From the NCBI RefSeq assembly GCF_000281955.1, contig NZ_AKKF01000239.1, forward strand, positions 1 through 64,000: a DNA stretch of 64,000 nt. The letters run 5' to 3'. Positions within the stretch are counted from its first letter, which is position 1; every line of letters begins with the position of its first letter. This document shows positions 24,868 to 34,877 of this stretch, piece after piece. This DNA is from Caulobacter sp. AP07 (GTDB taxonomy: Bacteria > Pseudomonadota > Alphaproteobacteria > Caulobacterales > Caulobacteraceae). Below the pieces are notes generated by a model. The model was not told the origin of the DNA. It did no database searches and was given only the letters and a program-made list of their open reading frames with translations. A program made the position numbers and the translations under genes.

Positions 24868-27800
24868 ACTTCAACCTCTCCGCCCTGGCGGTGCGCGAAC
24901 GCGCCGTTACGCTGTTCCTGATCATCGCCGTCGTGCTGGCCGGGACGTTCGCCTTCTTCAGGCTGGGCCGCGCCGAGGACCCCAGCTTCACCATCAAGGT
25001 GATGACCGTGGTCACCGCCTGGCCAGGCGCCACCGCCCAGGAGATGCAGGACCAGGTGGCCGAGCCGCTGGAGAAGCGGCTGCAGGAACTGAAGTGGTAC
25101 GACCGCGCCGAGACCTTCACCCGTCCGGGCCTGGCCTTCACCACACTGACCCTTAAGGATCCGATCCCCCCCAAGGAGGTGCAGGAACAGTTCTACCAGG
25201 CCCGCAAGAAGCTGGGCGACGAGACCGCCAACCTGCCGCGTGGCGTGCTGGGCCCGTTCATCAACGACGAATACGGCGACGTCACCTTCGCGCTCTACGC
25301 CCTGAAGGCCAAGGGCGAGCCGCACCGCCAGCTGGTGCGCCAGGCCGAGACTCTGCGCCAGCGCCTGCTGCACGTTCCGGGCGTCAAGAAGGTCAACATC
25401 ATCGGCGAGAGGCCCGAGCGCATCTTCGTCGACTTCTCGCAGGCGCGCCTGTCGAACCTGGGCGTCAGCCCGCGCGAGATCTTCGCGGCCCTGAACGAGC
25501 GCAACCTCGTCACTCCGGCCGGCTCGATCGAGACCAATGGACCGCAGATCCAGATGCGCCTGGACGGCGCGCTGGACGACCTCCAGACGATCAAGGACAC
25601 GCCGATCGTGGTCGGCGGCAAGACCCTCAAGCTGTCCGACCTGGCCGAGGTGAAGCGCGGCTACGAGGACCCCGCGACCTTCTTCATCCGTAACGGCGGC
25701 GAGCCGGCCCTGGAGCTCGGGGTCGTGATGAAGGAGCGCTACAATGGCCTGCGGCTGGGCAAGGACCTCGAGAAGGAAGCCAAGGCCATCACCGGCGAAC
25801 TTCCGCTGGGCCTCTCCTTCACCAAGGTCACCGACCAGGCGGTGAACATCACCGAAGCCTATGACGAGTTCATGCTGAAGTTCTTCGTGGCGCTGGTGGT
25901 GGTGATCGCCGTCAGTCTGGTCAGCCTCGGCTTCCGCGTCGGGGTGGTCGTGGCCCTGGCCGTGCCGCTGACCCTGGCGGCGGTGTTCGTGATCATGCTG
26001 GCCACCGGCCGCGACTTCGACCGCATCACCCTGGGCGCGCTGATCCTGTCGCTGGGCCTGCTGGTCGACGACGCCATCATCATCATCGAGACCATCGTGG
26101 TGAAGATGGAGGAAGGCCGCGACCGCATCTTCGCCTCGACCTATGCCTGGGGCCACACGGCCGCGCCGATGCTGGCCGGCACCCTGGTGACGATCATCGG
26201 CCTGATGCCGGTGGGCTTCGCCAAGTCCAGCGCGGGCGAGTACGCCGGCAACATCTTCTGGGTCGTGGCCTTCGCCCTGATCACCTCGTGGTTCGTGGCG
26301 GTGATCTTCACGCCCTATCTGGGCGTGGTGCTGCTGCCGAAGATCAAGCCCGTCGAGGGCGGTCACGCGGCCATCTACGACACCCCGCGCTATCGCCAGT
26401 TCCGGGGCCTGATCGGCTGGACGGTCACCAACCGGCTGAAGGTGGTGCTGGGCGTCGCGGCGGCGCTGGTCGTGTCGTTCGTGATGATGGGCCTGGTCAA
26501 GCAGCAGTTCTTCCCGATCTCCGACCGCCCCGAAGTGCTGATCGAGGTGCAGACGCCCGAGGGCTCCAGCATCGAGACCACCAGCCAGGCGACGGCCCAG
26601 GTCGAGGCGTGGCTGAGCAAGCAGCCGGAGGCCAAGATCGTCACCAGCTATATCGGCCAGGGCGCGCCGCGCTTCTTCCTGGCCATGTCGCCCGAGCTGC
26701 CCGATCCGTCCTTCGCCAAGATCGTGGTGCTGACCTCGGACGAGAAGGCGCGCGACGCCCTCGAGACCCGGGTTCGCCAGTTCGCCCAGCAAGGCTCGGT
26801 GGCCGGCGCGCGCATCCGCGCCACCCAGATCGTGTTCGGCCCGCCTTCGCCCTGGCCCGTGGCCTTCCGCGTCATGGGGCCCGACCCGGCCAAGGTGCGC
26901 GAGATCGCCGAACAGGTTCGCGGCGTCATGCAGGCCAACCATGCCCTGCGGCAGGTCAATACCGACTGGGGCGAGCGGGTCCCGAGCGTCCACTTCGTGC
27001 TCGACCAGAACCGCCTGCGCGCCATGGGCCTGTCCAGCCGCGACGCGTCCGAGCAGCTACAGTTCCTGCTGACCGGCGCGCCCGTCACCCAGGTCCGCGA
27101 GGACATCCGCACCGTCGAGGTGATCGCCCGCACCAGCGGCGCCGACCGCCTGGATCCGGCCAAGCTGGGCGCCTTCACCCTGCTGGGCTCGGAAGGCCAG
27201 CGCGTGCCGCTCGACCAGATCGGCAAGGCCGAGATCCGCATGGAGGATCCGATCCTGCGCCGCCGCGACCGCCTGCCCACCATCACCGTGCGCGCCGACG
27301 TCGGCGCGGAGTTCCAGCCCCCGGCCGCCTCGACCGAGGTGATCAAGGCGCTGGAACCGGTCAAGGCCAAGCTGCCGGCCGGCTACCGGATCGAGGCCGG
27401 CGCCGACATCGAGGAAGCGGCCAAGGCCAATGCGGCCCTGGCGGCGGTCTTCCCGCTGATGTTCATCCTGATGATGATCGTGATCATCTTCCAGGTCCGT
27501 TCGCTGTCGGCGATGTGGATGGTGCTGCTGACCGCGCCACTGGCCCTTGTCGGGGTGGTCCCCACCCTGCTGATCTTCCACCAGCCGTTCGGCTTCAACG
27601 CCATCCTGGGCCTGATCGGCCTGGCGGGGATCATCATGCGCAACGGCCTGATCCTGATCGGCCAGATCCACACCAACGAGAAGGACGGCCTGGACCCCTA
27701 CCATGCGGTCGTCGAGGCGACGGTTCAGCGCGCCAGGCCGGTGATCCTCACCGCCCTGGCGGCGGTGCTGGCCTTCGTGCCACTGACCTTCTCGGTGTTC

Positions 27801-27959
27801 TGGTCGTCGCTGGCCTACACCCTGATCGGCGGGACGATCGGCGGGACCGTGCTGACCCTGGTGTTCCTGCCGGCGCTCTATGCGCTGTGGTTCAAGATCC
27901 GCGAGGGATCGCGCACCGATCCTTCGATGGCTCCGGTCCTGGACGTGTCTCTCGCCTAG
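24864..27959 (+). CDS. RND family efflux pump (AcrB/HAE1-related)
   Basis: A 1031-residue proton-driven trimeric pump in the inner membrane. Signs are the N-terminal helix RERAVTLFLIIAVVLAGTFAFFRLG, the porter motif RAEDPSFTIKVMTVVTAWPGATAQEMQDQV, and LGLLVDDAIIIIE in TM4 with the Asp pair for proton relay. The second half repeats the helix pattern, ending with LTLVFLPALYALWFKI. The sequence belongs to the branch near MdtB/VexF rather than metal pumps (no Met/His cluster seen). Substrate unknown, probably hydrophobic small molecules. Confidence 0.95.
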   Translation: MNFNLSALAVRERAVTLFLIIAVVLAGTFAFFRLGRAEDPSFTIKVMTVVTAWPGATAQEMQDQVAEPLEKRLQELKWYDRAETFTRPGLAFTTLTLKDPIPPKEVQEQFYQARKKLGDETANLPRGVLGPFINDEYGDVTFALYALKAKGEPHRQLVRQAETLRQRLLHVPGVKKVNIIGERPERIFVDFSQARLSNLGVSPREIFAALNERNLVTPAGSIETNGPQIQMRLDGALDDLQTIKDTPIVVGGKTLKLSDLAEVKRGYEDPATFFIRNGGEPALELGVVMKERYNGLRLGKDLEKEAKAITGELPLGLSFTKVTDQAVNITEAYDEFMLKFFVALVVVIAVSLVSLGFRVGVVVALAVPLTLAAVFVIMLATGRDFDRITLGALILSLGLLVDDAIIIIETIVVKMEEGRDRIFASTYAWGHTAAPMLAGTLVTIIGLMPVGFAKSSAGEYAGNIFWVVAFALITSWFVAVIFTPYLGVVLLPKIKPVEGGHAAIYDTPRYRQFRGLIGWTVTNRLKVVLGVAAALVVSFVMMGLVKQQFFPISDRPEVLIEVQTPEGSSIETTSQATAQVEAWLSKQPEAKIVTSYIGQGAPRFFLAMSPELPDPSFAKIVVLTSDEKARDALETRVRQFAQQGSVAGARIRATQIVFGPPSPWPVAFRVMGPDPAKVREIAEQVRGVMQANHALRQVNTDWGERVPSVHFVLDQNRLRAMGLSSRDASEQLQFLLTGAPVTQVREDIRTVEVIARTSGADRLDPAKLGAFTLLGSEGQRVPLDQIGKAEIRMEDPILRRRDRLPTITVRADVGAEFQPPAASTEVIKALEPVKAKLPAGYRIEAGADIEEAAKANAALAAVFPLMFILMMIVIIFQVRSLSAMWMVLLTAPLALVGVVPTLLIFHQPFGFNAILGLIGLAGIIMRNGLILIGQIHTNEKDGLDPYHAVVEATVQRARPVILTALAAVLAFVPLTFSVFWSSLAYTLIGGTIGGTVLTLVFLPALYALWFKIREGSRTDPSMAPVLDVSLA

Positions 27960-27966
27960 GGCCGCC

Positions 27967-28037
27967 GCTCCCGGCGCGACTTACCCCGCCGGGAGCCCGA
28001 TCGCGGCGGCTGCCCCCTTCCCCCAGCCGCCGCGATC
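27967..28037. terminator. Tandem hairpins after the RND pump gene
   Basis: Two adjacent perfect stems: GCTCCCGGCG at 27967-27976 with 27987-27996 (10 bp), and 27999-28012 with 28024-28037 (14 bp). They start seven bases after the pump stop and end 21 bases before the next tetR start. No T run follows, so they may terminate with Rho or only reduce read-through. Confidence 0.6.
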
Positions 28038-28058
28038 CTCTTCACGAGCGATGATCCG

Positions 28059-28679
28059 ATGACCCAATCCTTGCCGTCAGGTCCTCCACGGCCGCGCCGC
28101 CCGACCCGGGCGGCGGCGCGCTGGGACAGCACCCACGCCGGCCTGATCGAGGCGGCGATCGATCTCTTCCGCCGCTTCGGCGCGCACGCGACCTCGATCG
28201 GTGACGTCGTCGCGGCGGCCAACCTCACCAAACCCACGCTCTATCGGCATTTTCCCAGCAAGGAGGCGCTGGTCATCGCGTGCCTCCGCGAAGACGGACG
28301 CCAAGCCAGGCTCGCGCTGGTCGAAGCCCTCGAGGCTACGCCCAGCGAACCCCGCCAGCGCATCCGCGCGATCGGCGACCACTTCGCCGCCCAATTCGCC
28401 ACTGCGCCAAGCCGGGGCCTCTTCGCCCTCAACCTGGCGGTAGAGTATTCCCAGCCTGAGACGCCCGTGCATGGGGCGATCCACACTGAGATCGAACGAC
28501 TGCAACACCAGCTTGCTCTGCTGATCGCACCGGAGGCGTCCGGCGGCATGCCCGTCGTCGCGCACAGGCTCGCCTTGGTGATCTTCGGCGCGAGCGCCAC
28601 CTGTCAAGCACTGGGCGCGCTGGCCAGCGAGCAGCTTGTAGAGAGTGTCGAAGACATCGTCGCGCAGTTTCGGGAATAG
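28059..28679 (+). CDS. TetR family transcriptional regulator
   Basis: A 206-residue regulator with HTH THAGLIEAAIDLFRRFGAHATSIGDVVAAANLTKPTLYRHFPSKEAL and a helical C-terminal domain of the TetR_C group. It follows the pump gene by 99 bases, separated by two strong hairpins, so its transcription may be partly independent. Whether it controls the pump, which already has its own TetR, or an unlinked target cannot be seen. After its stop, 28680-28922 holds no gene I can support. Confidence 0.9.
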   Translation: MTQSLPSGPPRPRRPTRAAARWDSTHAGLIEAAIDLFRRFGAHATSIGDVVAAANLTKPTLYRHFPSKEALVIACLREDGRQARLALVEALEATPSEPRQRIRAIGDHFAAQFATAPSRGLFALNLAVEYSQPETPVHGAIHTEIERLQHQLALLIAPEASGGMPVVAHRLALVIFGASATCQALGALASEQLVESVEDIVAQFRE

Positions 28680-28922
28680 GAGACTGCAGCCGAACCAAGC
28701 GCGACAAGTTCGAGGCTGCGCCAATAGCTGGCGTTGGCCCGCGGCCGAAAGGCGGACGTTCACGAGCCCCGCTCGATCGAGCCCACGAACGCCAAGCCAC
28801 AGGGATCAAATAGCCCTCTTCTCCGCCCTGCTCGCCCCAAGGATCTGGGTGGCGCCGCCCGATTCTGTCATCCGAACGGCCTGGGCGTGACAGACGGCAA
28901 ACTTGGCTCTAGGGTGGCGTCC

Positions 28923-29006
28923 ATGATCCTCGCCGCCAGCCAACAGCTGTTTTGGTATTTTAGCTATCCGACGCCTCTGGCGCCGGGAGGGGATCGTTCG
29001 GCCTGA
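28923..29006 (+). CDS. Aromatic amino acid leader peptide of aroG
   Basis: A 27-residue reading frame (ATG 28923, TGA 29004-29006) preceded by AGGGTGG. Residues 9-16 read LFWYFSYP, placing Phe, Trp, Tyr, Phe and Tyr codons in a row at 28950-28967. Such a run has no use in a protein but is the sensor of an attenuator: ribosomes stall there when charged aromatic tRNAs are scarce. It ends 95 bases before the aroG start, just before a terminator hairpin. Too short for ordinary gene finding. Confidence 0.82.
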   Translation: MILAASQQLFWYFSYPTPLAPGGDRSA

Positions 29007-29063
29007 ATTCAGCGCCGTCGAATGTCTTCACCAGCCGCCAGGGGTTCCCCGGGCGGCTTTTTT
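28974..29063 (+). promoter_or_regulatory. Transcription attenuator controlling aroG
   Basis: The terminator is AGCCGCC (29033-29039) pairing with GGCGGCT (29052-29058), extended inward by GGGG/CCCC, and followed by six T residues (29058-29063). An earlier segment CCTCTGGCG (28974-28982), directly after the aromatic codons, can pair with CGCCAGGGG (29036-29044) and would break the left arm of the terminator. A ribosome stalled on the aromatic codons would leave 28974-28982 free, allow this antiterminator and turn aroG on. Pairing is deduced by eye, not folded by software. Confidence 0.8.
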
Positions 29064-29101
29064 CATGGCCGCCGGACCTCAAGATTTCCCGGAGTTACGC
29101 C

Positions 29102-30199
29102 ATGCCATCCTCGACCGCCGCCCATCTCGTCTCGATCCCCGTCCCCACCGACGACCTGCGCATCTCGCGCCTGCAGACCCTCAGCCCTCCCGCCCAGGTG
29201 ATCGGCGAGGCGCCGGCCACCTCGTCGATCGCCGAAATCGTCGGCGACGCCCGCCACGCCGTGCACGAAATCCTGAATGGCCGCGACGACCGCCTGGTGG
29301 TGGTCATCGGACCGTGCTCCATCCACGACCCCAAGGCCGCCCTTGAGTATGCCCGTCGACTGGCCGTCGAGCGCGAGCGCCATGCGGGTGAGTTGGAAAT
29401 CGTGATGCGGGTCTATTTCGAGAAGCCGCGCACCACGGTCGGCTGGAAGGGGCTGATCAACGACCCGGACCTGGACGGCGGCTTCCGGATCAATGAAGGC
29501 CTGAGGCTGGCGCGGCGCGTGTTGCTGGACGTCAGCGCCCAGGGCCTGCCGACCGCCTGCGAATTCCTCGACGTCACCACCCCGCAATACATCGCCGACC
29601 TGGTGGCCTGGGGCGCGATCGGGGCGCGCACCACCGAAAGCCAGATCCACCGCGAAATGGCGTCGGGCCTGTCATGCCCGGTCGGCTTCAAGAACGGCAC
29701 CAACGGCGACGTCAAGGTCGCGATCGACGCGGTGCTGGCCGCCGCCCAGCCGCATCATTTCCTGGCCGTGACCAAGGAGGGCCGCGCCGCCATCGCCACC
29801 ACCACCGGCAACGCCGACTCCCATGTCGTGCTGCGCGGGGGCAAGACGCCCAACTACGACGCCGCCAGCGTCGCGGCGGTGGCTCAGGCCCTGACCTCGG
29901 CCGGCCTGCCGCCGCGGATCATGGTCGACGCCAGCCACGCCAACAGCGGCAAGAACCACGAGAACCAGCCCGCCGTCGTGGCCGATCTCTGCGCCCAGGT
30001 GGCGACCGGGCGCTCGCCGGTCATGGGCGTGATGATCGAGAGCAACCTCGTCGCCGGTCGCCAGGACATCGTGCCGGGCCAGCCCCTGACCTATGGCCAG
30101 TCGGTCACCGACGCCTGTGTCGACTGGGAGACCTCGGTGCGCCTGCTCGACGACCTGGCGGCGGCGGTGCGCGCCGGACGCCAGGCCATGGAGCACTAG
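29102..30199 (+). CDS. aroG: 3-deoxy-7-phosphoheptulonate synthase, class I (AroG/AroF/AroH type)
   Basis: First enzyme of the shikimate pathway, condensing phosphoenolpyruvate and erythrose 4-phosphate. The 365-residue protein follows E. coli AroG closely: VVIGPCSIHDPKAALEYA, VYFEKPRTTVGWKGLINDP, GAIGARTTESQIHREMASGL, SCPVGFKNGTNGDVKVAID and VDASHANSGKNHENQP with metal and substrate residues. Which aromatic acid inhibits it is not visible. Its 5' region carries a leader peptide rich in Phe, Trp and Tyr plus an attenuator, so expression should follow aromatic amino acid supply. No other pathway genes are adjacent. Confidence 0.96.
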   Translation: MPSSTAAHLVSIPVPTDDLRISRLQTLSPPAQVIGEAPATSSIAEIVGDARHAVHEILNGRDDRLVVVIGPCSIHDPKAALEYARRLAVERERHAGELEIVMRVYFEKPRTTVGWKGLINDPDLDGGFRINEGLRLARRVLLDVSAQGLPTACEFLDVTTPQYIADLVAWGAIGARTTESQIHREMASGLSCPVGFKNGTNGDVKVAIDAVLAAAQPHHFLAVTKEGRAAIATTTGNADSHVVLRGGKTPNYDAASVAAVAQALTSAGLPPRIMVDASHANSGKNHENQPAVVADLCAQVATGRSPVMGVMIESNLVAGRQDIVPGQPLTYGQSVTDACVDWETSVRLLDDLAAAVRAGRQAMEH

Positions 30200-30315
30200 A
30201 CGCCATGCAACGGCAGGACGCCCGCGGCGTCCTGCCGGTCGCGCCACAAGCTGACCTTGGGCCAGCCCCAAAACGCGACGCTCACCATGCCGTGGCCGAC
30301 GCCAGGGCAACAGCG

Positions 30316-31449
30316 CTATCGAGACCGCGCCGCCCGGTCATCCATCCATTGAAGGATGATGTCCGCGATCTGAATGTTGTTCTTGTCTTGCATCAGCATG
30401 TGACTGTTGCCCCGAATGCCCCGCTCGGCGGTCGCGACGATGTCCGCCTGCCCGCCGGCCGCCTTGATACGCGCGGCGTAGGCGCGGCAGCCGTCCAGAC
30501 GGTTCTGCCAGGTAAGGCTGCTCAAGCCTGTCTGAGCCGACAGGTTGTCGCCGAACACGACCAAGGTCGGGATCTTCGCCAACTTGGCGATCTGCTCATC
30601 GGTGTAGCTGGCCCGGCACGCTCCAGGTTCGACGGCGACAATCCCGGCGACGCCCCGCGGATCGATCAGCGACGCATCCATGGGAAAGGGCCCCGACTGC
30701 GAGTGGCTGATCAGGACCGCGCCATCCAGGTCGATCGCCAGGTCGGACAGGGCCTTGAGCGTGGGATTGGGCGACGGCGTCTGCGAGGTCAGGTCGGGAA
30801 TGGCCTGCTTGGAAAGCTCGCTGACAGCCTCGACGGGAAACTGGGCCCCGGGAAACGCTTCGCCGAACCTTGGCCCGAAGCGGAAATTGGTCCAGACCCC
30901 GACGCGGTCGCCGAAGCGAAAGGCCCCGGGGCCCATAGGGGCCGGCGCTCCAGGACCGGTCGGAGCGACAGGCGTGGACGGCGCGCTGCTGGCGCCGGAC
31001 AACCTGTTGTTGATGGCCGCCTGATTGAACCCCGAGCGCGCCCGGCCGACCTGATCCACGACGTAGGTCGGATGGCCCTTGCGGACGAAATATTCGTACC
31101 AGCCCATACGACCGTCGGGCGTCGTGTCGTAGCTCTTGCCGCTGAGGCCCGCGCCATGGATCATCACCACCGGCGCCTTGGTCTTGCCGGTCGGGACCAT
31201 GTACTCGACGTACATCTGGTCGACGGTGACGCTGTCGTCGGGTCCCAGCAGGATCTCCCCCGCCTTCTGCTCGACCGATCGCCCACCGACGAAGAAGCTT
31301 CCCCTGGCCTTCAGGACGAGAGGCTTGGCCGGGGTCTGGATGGACTTAAGGGTCTGCGCCGATGTCGGGCCGGCAAAGGCCAGGCCGCCAAGGATCAAGC
31401 AGAGCGCCATGGCGCTGGCGCGGGACGACAAGCTGGCGATCAGGCCCAT
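30316..31449 (-). CDS. Exported alpha/beta hydrolase
   Basis: A 377-residue hydrolase with a signal peptide (MALCLILGGLAFAGPTSAQ). Oxyanion region VVMIHGAGLSGKSYDTTPDGRMGWYEYFVRKG, nucleophile elbow LISHSQSGPF (Ser in the middle, first Gly replaced by Ser), acid after VVEPGACR, and His in IRGNSHMLMQDKNN. The Pro/Ala-rich stretch near residues 150-170 looks like a flexible loop. The substrate is probably an ester; not recognisable further. It is followed on the left by the end of aroG, convergent. Confidence 0.88.
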   Translation of the reverse strand: MGLIASLSSRASAMALCLILGGLAFAGPTSAQTLKSIQTPAKPLVLKARGSFFVGGRSVEQKAGEILLGPDDSVTVDQMYVEYMVPTGKTKAPVVMIHGAGLSGKSYDTTPDGRMGWYEYFVRKGHPTYVVDQVGRARSGFNQAAINNRLSGASSAPSTPVAPTGPGAPAPMGPGAFRFGDRVGVWTNFRFGPRFGEAFPGAQFPVEAVSELSKQAIPDLTSQTPSPNPTLKALSDLAIDLDGAVLISHSQSGPFPMDASLIDPRGVAGIVAVEPGACRASYTDEQIAKLAKIPTLVVFGDNLSAQTGLSSLTWQNRLDGCRAYAARIKAAGGQADIVATAERGIRGNSHMLMQDKNNIQIADIILQWMDDRAARSR

Positions 31450-31563
31450 GATGGATTTCCCTTCGGTATCGAAGGAAGACTATCGCGGCGCCAAATCCTC
31501 GATTAGCGGCTGGAAAGGACTTGGTCTCTTTAGCTGGCCTAACAAATGGCCACGGCGCCGCGA

Positions 31564-32451
31564 TCAGCGCTCCTTGAACCGCAGCGCGTCGATCAGCATC
31601 GAGAATGCGGGCGAGGCGTGCCGCCGGCTCGGGTAGTAGAGATGGTAACCGGAAAACGGCGGGCACCAGTCTTCCAGCACCCGCTCGCCGGACGCGATGC
31701 AGGGCGTAGCGACGTCCTCGGGCATATAGGCCAGGCCCAGGCCTTGAAGGGCCGAGTCCAGCCGCTGCCGGATGGTGTTGAAGACGAGTTGGCCATCGAC
31801 CCGCACCTTCACCTCGCGGCCATCCTTCTCGAACTCCCACGGAAACAGGCCGCCGTAGGTCGGCAGCCGCATGTTGATGCAGTTGTGGTCGGTGAGATCC
31901 TGCGGGTTCAGCGGCTTCTCGCGCTTTGCGAAATAGGCTGGCGAGCCGACCACGGCCATGCGCATGTCGGGACCGATACGTAGCGCGATCATGTCCTTGG
32001 CCACCTGCTCGCCCAGGCGCACGCCCGCGTCGAAGCCCTCGGACACGATGTCGACCAGGCCGTAGTCGACGGTGATCTCCACCCGGATGTCGGGATAGTC
32101 CGGCAACAGTCTGGCCAGGCCCGGCTGCAGGACCGAGCGGGCGGCATGCTCGCCGGCCGTGATGCGGATCGTGCCGGCCGGCCGCTCGCGCATCTCGGCG
32201 AGCGCGACGAGCGCCTGCTCGATTTCCTCGAAGCGCGGCGCCACGGTCTGCAACAGGCGTTCGCCCGCCTCGGTCGGGGCGACACTGCGGGTGGTGCGCG
32301 TCAGCAGGCGAACGCCCAGTCGCCCCTCCAGACCCTTGATTGTCTGGCTCAGCGCCGAGGGCGATACGCCGAGCTTGGCGCCGGCGCGCGTGAAGCTGCG
32401 CTCCCTGGCCACGGCGGCGAAGGCGGCAAGTTCGTCGAAGCCCTGAGCCAT
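31564..32451 (-). CDS. LysR family transcriptional regulator
   Basis: A 295-residue LysR protein: FDELAAFAAVARERSFTRAGAKLGVSPSALSQTIKGLEGRLGVRLLTRTTRSVAPTEAG is the winged helix, followed by an effector domain with DYGLVDIVSEGFDAGVRLGEQVAKDM. It diverges from the aldo/keto reductase at 32570 (118-base gap), which is the likely target, a layout repeated for other LysR genes in this window. Confidence 0.93.
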   Translation of the reverse strand: MAQGFDELAAFAAVARERSFTRAGAKLGVSPSALSQTIKGLEGRLGVRLLTRTTRSVAPTEAGERLLQTVAPRFEEIEQALVALAEMRERPAGTIRITAGEHAARSVLQPGLARLLPDYPDIRVEITVDYGLVDIVSEGFDAGVRLGEQVAKDMIALRIGPDMRMAVVGSPAYFAKREKPLNPQDLTDHNCINMRLPTYGGLFPWEFEKDGREVKVRVDGQLVFNTIRQRLDSALQGLGLAYMPEDVATPCIASGERVLEDWCPPFSGYHLYYPSRRHASPAFSMLIDALRFKER

Positions 32452-32494
32452 TTGTTAGCCCCACTAAAAGCGGCATCGCGATTATGGGGTCTAA

Positions 32495-33574
<1,080 letters not shown>

Positions 33575-33704
33575 ATCGCCCCCGCGGCAGGAGACCTCCA
33601 TGGCCGACAAGACCCGCTCCAACTGACGCAGCCATCCGCTCGGCCCGTTGCAGATCGCGCCTTGCGAACGCCCCTCTCCGGTCGGGGCAACGCCAAGGGG
33701 ACCG

Positions 33705-34820
33705 TCAGTCCAAGGGCGCCGTCGTCACGCCCAAGCGCGAGTCCGCCAGGCCAAGATAGAGCCGCCACTGACCCTGGAACGCCACCAACCCCTGAGCGAA
33801 GAACACGTTGCCCACCTGCCCCTGCGCCTCGCCTTGGGTGATGCGCAGGAACGGCTCCGTACCGCGGGCGACCAGCGCGGTGGGATCTTTCGCGTCAAAC
33901 AGCATCTGGCAGGGCTGATAGGCGAAGGGCGCGACGCCAGGGTCGCCGTCGACGACGTGATTGGCGCCGTTGTAGATCAGCACGATCCCCTGCTCGGTGA
34001 GGATCGGCGGAGGGCCCGGCTCCACGAGCAGGGAGTCGAAGCGGCGCCTTCGGGGTCCGGCCAGGGTGCGAAGACCGCGCGGGCCCGAAACCCTGTCCAG
34101 CGCCCAATGGCCCATCGGCCCCACCTGGTCGGGATCCCAGGTCAGATACTTGTCCGGCGCGCTGTCGGCTTCGACCGGCGTCCAGACGATGAGGTCCTCG
34201 GAGGTCGCCGCATGAAGCGTCCCCTCGCCCCAGTACATCCAGTAGCGCCCATCGATCCTGGCCGCGACCAGCCGCCCGTCCGCCAGGGTCGTGACGATCG
34301 CGCCCGCCTTGGTGGCCAGCCGCGCATAGGGGGATCCGGCGAAGGCCGGGCCGTGTTTGGTCCAGGTGCGAAGATCGGTCGAGGTGGCCACGAACAGGAC
34401 CCCGACCTTGCCGTCGAACGCGGTGTAGGTGCAGACGAACAGGCCGTCGGGAGACATGACGACGCGAGGATCCTCCAGCCCGCCCGGCCATTCCCAGGCC
34501 TGCCAGCGGTCCTCCCCCGGCGCCAGCACAGGTTCGGGTTCCAGCGCGAAGTTCACGCCGTCGGCGCTGGTCGCCAGGCCGATGCGCGAGACGCCGGCGT
34601 AGCGGCCGACCTTGTCCTCGGCCCGCACCAGCAGGCAGACGCGCCCCTCGTGCGCCACCGCCCCGGCGTTGAAGACATCCTTGGCGGCCCAGGCGACCGG
34701 GGCCCGCGAGACCGGGCAGGTGAAGGTGACGTCGGCCCTGGCCTCCAGGATACGACGGGGCGTGGTGAACGGACCCAGGGTCCAGTCGGCGGCGGCGCCG
34801 GAACGATCGATCGTGGTCAT
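33705..34820 (-). CDS. GH130 family glycoside phosphorylase/hydrolase
   Basis: A 371-residue five-bladed beta-propeller enzyme. The pattern FNAGAVAHEGRVCLLVRAED, YAGVSRIGLATSADGVNF, WEWPGGLEDPRVVMSPDG (Asp general acid in EDPR) and later LIYNGANHVVD is that of GH130, whose members phosphorolyse or hydrolyse beta-mannosides. Absence of a signal peptide means it acts in the cytoplasm on imported sugar. The likely reaction is release of mannose 1-phosphate or mannose from an oligosaccharide. It follows the sugar symporter gene on the same strand, 57 bases apart. Confidence 0.88.
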   Translation of the reverse strand: MTTIDRSGAAADWTLGPFTTPRRILEARADVTFTCPVSRAPVAWAAKDVFNAGAVAHEGRVCLLVRAEDKVGRYAGVSRIGLATSADGVNFALEPEPVLAPGEDRWQAWEWPGGLEDPRVVMSPDGLFVCTYTAFDGKVGVLFVATSTDLRTWTKHGPAFAGSPYARLATKAGAIVTTLADGRLVAARIDGRYWMYWGEGTLHAATSEDLIVWTPVEADSAPDKYLTWDPDQVGPMGHWALDRVSGPRGLRTLAGPRRRRFDSLLVEPGPPPILTEQGIVLIYNGANHVVDGDPGVAPFAYQPCQMLFDAKDPTALVARGTEPFLRITQGEAQGQVGNVFFAQGLVAFQGQWRLYLGLADSRLGVTTAPLD

Positions 34821-34877
34821 GTCTTCAAACCTCCGCTTGGGCCGCCATGCCGCACCCGACGACTCCGATCCCGGTGC

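Noticed and set aside
24660-26993. Long minus-strand frame (about 777 codons) opposite the RND pump
   Set aside because: No recognisable domain, His/Asp-rich composition; a shadow of the pump gene.
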